DNA of 8,958 nucleotides from Prochlorococcus sp. AG-670-O11 (GTDB lineage: Bacteria; Cyanobacteriota; Cyanobacteriia; PCC-6307; Cyanobiaceae), in assembly GCA_003211335.1 (NCBI GenBank), contig QCTA01000033.1, forward strand, positions 1-8,958, read 5' to 3'. The notes under the pieces are model-generated. The model ran no database searches and had not been told where the DNA came from. It saw nothing but the letters and a program-made list of their open reading frames with translations. The translations under genes were made by a program, and so were the position numbers. Of this stretch, positions 6,179 through 8,958 are shown in pieces (the stretch's first letter is position 1; each line of letters starts with the position of its first letter).

Positions 6179-7648
6179 TTAAAAATTATTTAATGCTTCA
6201 GAAAAGGTACTCCATAAGTAATCTTTATCTTCTATTCCTACTGATACTCTTAAAAGGTGCGACGGTATACCAAAACTTTCAGCCCACTCCAATTCGTCAT
6301 AATGAGCTAATAAAACATAAGGACATACAAGTGTAAAATTCGTACCTAAACTTGGTCCTTTAGATATTTGAAGAGAATCATAAAACTTTTTAGCTTTCTC
6401 TATTCCTCCTTTTAATTCGAATGATAATAAGCAACCATATCCTCCATGAGAAGTAAGTATGGAATTGAAATTAGGACAATTTTCTGGATGGAAAATATTT
6501 TTTATTTCTTTATGGTTCTCTAATCTTGTTTTTAATTCCAAACATGCTTTATTTTGCTTAAAAACTCTTTGTTTTACATCTCTACTAACTTTTTCTAGAG
6601 AAACTATATCTCCCTCTGAAAGGATTGGAAGGTTTATTTTCTTTAATGCATTTCTAAACTGATCAATCCATCTGCTTTTTGGATTCAGTATTAATGAGCC
6701 AGCAAGAATATCTCCGCTACCGGAAAAGATTTTTGTAAGTGAAGTGAAAACGATATCTGCATGCTCAAGGGAATTTATATTCAGATTAGAACCGATTGTA
6801 TCGTCAACTATCACAGGTATATTTAATTTATTTGCAATTTTTGAAATTTTTTTTATGTTTACACATTTGAGCATTGGATTACTAGGTAATTCAATAATCA
6901 AAGCTGCTGGATTTATTCTTTGAATTTCTAATTCAATATTCTTGCAATTTTCTTCTGTTATTAGCTTGGCTCCATGAAAGATATTCATTGGTAATTTGAG
7001 TACATCAACATATGGAAAACCAATTTGAAGTGTGGGTTTTTCGGGAAATAATTTATATATAATTTCTAATGATGTGTATAAAGCAGACATGCCAGATGAA
7101 GTAAGGTGGATATCATTGGAGTTCGTTTTTGTAAATTGAGAAATTCTATTTTTTATTCTTTGATAACTTTCATTGACTAAAGATTTTGAAGGGCAATCCT
7201 CAAGGCCCAATTCAATTGCTGCCGCTCTTGAAGATAGACCAAGCCCCGTATGTTGCCAAAAAGATCTTGCATATATACTTGCTGATTCTTTTGTAATTAA
7301 TAAAGTAAAATTATGCCTTCTTTCTATATAAGAATATTCTTGAAAAGTATTTTTATCACAGTATTTTTTTGCTTTTAAAGCTATTCTTTCATCTGGATAT
7401 GGCCAGATACTTTGATTATGGAATTGACTTTCTTTCTTTGTCTTTTCACATAATCTTTTTACTAAAGGATTTAGTCCAAAACGAGGATAGATTGATCTTA
7501 ATGCTTGTATGCATTTTGGATTTTTTTCCTCATAGTTAATTACATCATTCCAAGTTGGTAATGCTACAGAAACAGCGTGATTACTATCGGGGATTGAAAA
7601 TCCCAACTCTAAATTTCTCCATATCGGTTTTTTAAGTAAATCTCTCAA
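6179..7648 (-). CDS. Cys/Met-metabolism PLP enzyme, Str2-like cystathionine gamma-synthase
   Basis: This 489-residue protein is a gamma-family PLP enzyme with an N-terminal extension of roughly 100 residues. The PLP lysine is about K306 in SLTKIFSG. Asp282 in VDDTIG fits the residue pairing with the pyridine nitrogen. SSGMSAL (184-190) fits the phosphate-binding turn, and R467 in LLRVSVGIED fits the substrate carboxylate ligand. HAVSVALPTW (24-33), YPRFGL (54-59), SLTKIFSG and SLGTNFTLVCPY (433-444) recall fungal Str2 cystathionine gamma-synthases more than bacterial MetB, judged from memory. The likely reaction joins cysteine with an activated homoserine to give cystathionine, but lyase or sulfhydrylase activity is possible. 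The start is TTG at 7648, because the codon two before it is the in-frame TGA that ends the upstream gene and the first internal Met is at about 187. The spacing implies tight coupling to the upstream gene. Family membership is firm; substrate specificity is inferred. Confidence 0.85.
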   Translation of the reverse strand: MRDLLKKPIWRNLELGFSIPDSNHAVSVALPTWNDVINYEEKNPKCIQALRSIYPRFGLNPLVKRLCEKTKKESQFHNQSIWPYPDERIALKAKKYCDKNTFQEYSYIERRHNFTLLITKESASIYARSFWQHTGLGLSSRAAAIELGLEDCPSKSLVNESYQRIKNRISQFTKTNSNDIHLTSSGMSALYTSLEIIYKLFPEKPTLQIGFPYVDVLKLPMNIFHGAKLITEENCKNIELEIQRINPAALIIELPSNPMLKCVNIKKISKIANKLNIPVIVDDTIGSNLNINSLEHADIVFTSLTKIFSGSGDILAGSLILNPKSRWIDQFRNALKKINLPILSEGDIVSLEKVSRDVKQRVFKQNKACLELKTRLENHKEIKNIFHPENCPNFNSILTSHGGYGCLLSFELKGGIEKAKKFYDSLQISKGPSLGTNFTLVCPYVLLAHYDELEWAESFGIPSHLLRVSVGIEDKDYLWSTFSEALNNF

Positions 7649-7651
7649 TTT

Positions 7652-8815
7652 TCAAAATTTATTTAAGGCAAATAAGATATCTGAAATTAAATCATTTGTA
7701 TCTTCACAACCAACTGACAAACGTATAAGAGAATCATCAATACCTAGGAGATTTTTTGTTTTATCATCAACAGATGCATGAGTCATTGTTGCGGGGTGGC
7801 AAATTAAACTTTCAACTCCACCAAGACTCTCTGCTAATGAGAAATATTTGAGAGATTTACAAAATTTAAAAGTGTCTGCTTTGTTTAATTTCAATTTAAG
7901 GGTGATCATGGAACCACCAGATTTCATTTGTGATTTTGCTAAATTAAACTGTGGATGTTTTTGATTAAAAGGATAAAGAATCTTAAAAATATTTCTATGA
8001 TTTTCAAATTCCTTAGAAATTATCTCTGCACTTTTTGTTTGTTGTTCGATTCTTAAAGGGAGAGTTTTTACTCCTCTTGTAATAAGCCATGAATCAAAGG
8101 GCGAGGGTTGAAGTCCTAAAGCTTTTTGAGAGAAAAGCATTTTACTATTCCATTCCTCATTATTAGTGAGTACTGCTCCACCAAGTGCATCACTATGTCC
8201 ATTTATAAATTTTGTTGTACTTATTAGAGAAAGCGTTGCTCCAAGTTCCAAAGGTTTTTGAATGAGGGCTGTAGAAAAGGTATTATCTACAACTACAGTT
8301 ATTTTGTGCCTATTCGCTTCGTCACAGATCAATTTAATATCAAGTATTTTTAATAGCGGATTTGTTGGACTTTCGAGCCATATTAAATTTGGCTGGAAGT
8401 CTTTAATTTTTTTGATACTTTTTTTATCTGTAAAATCTGTGTAAAGAGCTTCTATACCAAATTTTTTGAAAACTTTATCAAACATTCTTACCGTGCAACC
8501 ATAGAGATTTGACTCACAGAGAATCTTATCTCCTGATTTTAATGTGGATGTTATTGCAGTTACTGCACTTATACCAGATCCAAAAACTGTACAGTATTTA
8601 GAATCTTCTATTGATCTCAGTATATTTTCAAGAATTTTAAAGTTTGGATTGCCTGACCTGGTGTAATCAAAATTTTGTTTATTGCCATGTTTGAAAGTAG
8701 ATGTTGAGAAAATTGGAGGCATAACACAACCGGTTTCTTCGGAAAATTTTTCTCCATGGTGAATAGATAAGGTTTTAACGCCTGGCTTTTTGAGATTATT
8801 TCCCTTATTTCCCAT
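7652..8815 (-). CDS. metB: MetB-type transsulfuration enzyme (cystathionine gamma-synthase / gamma-lyase family)
   Basis: This is a complete Cys/Met-metabolism PLP enzyme of 387 residues from ATG at 8815. A TTG three codons earlier (8824) would give 390. Neither start has a Shine-Dalgarno; ATG is preferred on codon alone. Numbered from the TTG, the motifs are YTRSGNP (54-60), FGSGISAV (81-88) holding the PLP phosphate, Tyr108 in NLYGC, SPTNPLLKILDI (152-163), Asp180 in VDNTFSTALIQ, and the PLP lysine K205 in STTKFINGHSD. The SLGGVESLICHPATMTHAS block and the RLSVGCED ending match MetB and cystathionine gamma-lyases better than MetC beta-lyases. The reaction may be cystathionine formation from activated homoserine and cysteine, or cystathionine cleavage; sequence alone does not separate these. 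Its stop TGA lies 3 bp before the Str2-like gene. It follows rpsD closely, with terminator-like hairpins between them, so its promoter is unclear. Confidence 0.88.
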   Translation of the reverse strand: MGNKGNNLKKPGVKTLSIHHGEKFSEETGCVMPPIFSTSTFKHGNKQNFDYTRSGNPNFKILENILRSIEDSKYCTVFGSGISAVTAITSTLKSGDKILCESNLYGCTVRMFDKVFKKFGIEALYTDFTDKKSIKKIKDFQPNLIWLESPTNPLLKILDIKLICDEANRHKITVVVDNTFSTALIQKPLELGATLSLISTTKFINGHSDALGGAVLTNNEEWNSKMLFSQKALGLQPSPFDSWLITRGVKTLPLRIEQQTKSAEIISKEFENHRNIFKILYPFNQKHPQFNLAKSQMKSGGSMITLKLKLNKADTFKFCKSLKYFSLAESLGGVESLICHPATMTHASVDDKTKNLLGIDDSLIRLSVGCEDTNDLISDILFALNKF

Positions 8816-8830
8816 TGTTTTCAAAATAAG

Positions 8831-8868
8831 AATTAAATAAAATCTCTCTTCTTATCGAGGAGAGATTT
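8831..8868 (-). terminator. Probable intrinsic terminator (or attenuator) between rpsD and metB
   Basis: Positions 8840-8851 pair with 8857-8868 (outer arms AAATCTCTC and GAGAGATTT). The stem is 12 bp including one G-T pair, with a 5-nt loop (8852-8856). Read on the minus strand it is followed by a T-rich stretch, TATTTAATT. It lies 22 bp beyond the rpsD stop and only 15 bp before the possible TTG start of metB. The position fits rpsD termination; its closeness to metB also allows a partial, read-through role. The T tract is interrupted, so efficiency may be modest. Confidence 0.5.
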
Positions 8869-8877
8869 AATAATCCA

Positions 8878-8903
8878 AAGAAAAGTTTTTTTAAACTTTT
8901 CTT
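8878..8903 (-). other. AT-rich hairpin spanning the rpsD stop codon
   Basis: Positions 8878-8888 pair perfectly with 8893-8903 (core GAAAAGTTT and AAACTTTTC), an 11-bp stem with a 4-nt loop. It covers the last codons and the stop of rpsD. It contains only two G-C pairs and is not followed by a T-run on the minus strand. With the next hairpin it forms a tandem pair after rpsD. It may protect the 3' end of the mRNA, or it may be chance in AT-rich DNA. Confidence 0.35.
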
Positions 8904-8958
8904 GAATAATATTCAACGACTAGTAGCTCGTTAATTTCAAGAGCAACCCATTCTCTAT
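8891..8958 (-). CDS. rpsD: 30S ribosomal protein S4, C-terminal fragment (cut by window edge)
   Basis: Only the last 21 codons and the TAA stop (8893-8891) are inside the window. The visible residues include REWVALEIN followed by ELLVVEYYSRKV. This matches the C-terminal tail of bacterial and plastid S4, which ends in a highly conserved ELLVVEYYSR-type sequence. S4 binds 16S rRNA early in small-subunit assembly. The gene continues beyond 8958, so the truncation is a window effect, not a mutation. It lies upstream of metB on the same strand with 75 bp to the metB ATG. The assignment rests on a short but distinctive tail. Confidence 0.85.
   Translation of the reverse strand, partial: REWVALEINELLVVEYYSRKV

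Noticed and set aside
8262..8444. Plus-strand small open frame opposite metB, hydrophobic product.
   Set aside because: It is antisense to the conserved PLP-binding region of metB, with no independent sign of translation.
8815..8958. SAM riboswitch or T-box upstream of the sulfur amino-acid genes.
   Set aside because: The spacer is too short for a known aptamer and no conserved core was recognised.

Overview
This window looks like a piece of core chromosome from a small-genome, AT-rich marine picocyanobacterium, most likely a high-light Prochlorococcus. The supporting signs are very low GC, short or absent intergenic spacers, several TTG starts without a Shine-Dalgarno sequence, a cyanobacterial-type fatty-acid activating enzyme, a cyanobacterial-type PDH E2 with one lipoyl domain, and an S4 C-terminus ending ELLVVEYYSRKV. 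The genus is inferred from protein flavour and codon use and was not confirmed by a search. No mobile element, tRNA, CRISPR array or integration scar is visible. The longest stretch without a gene is 134 bp (2474-2607).

Plus strand, 44-5103: a long-chain acyl-CoA/acyl-ACP synthetase (44-1969), a small coiled-coil protein of the YlqD type (2027-2473), the dihydrolipoamide acetyltransferase E2 of pyruvate dehydrogenase (pdhC, 2608-3975), and the queuosine enzyme queA (3982-5103), which begins 6 bp after pdhC. A weak terminator-like hairpin follows the YlqD-like gene, so pdhC-queA is probably a separate two-gene unit.

Minus strand, 8958-5109, transcribed toward the centre: the last 21 codons of rpsD (ribosomal protein S4), two hairpins, a MetB-type transsulfuration enzyme (8815-7652), a second and divergent PLP transsulfuration enzyme resembling fungal Str2 cystathionine gamma-synthase (7648-6179), and cysteine synthase cysK (6095-5109). 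Together the three enzymes form a sulfur amino-acid cluster. CysK makes cysteine from sulfide and O-acetylserine, and the two gamma-family enzymes could handle cystathionine or homocysteine formation or breakdown. The convergent queA and cysK stop codons are only 5 bp apart. A strong hairpin with an adjacent T-run on the minus strand lies inside the 3' end of queA and is well placed to terminate cysK transcription.

No wholly new system is evident. The points most worth a second look are the Str2-like gene in tandem and in the same frame with metB, the hairpins between rpsD and metB, and the cysK terminator embedded in queA coding sequence.
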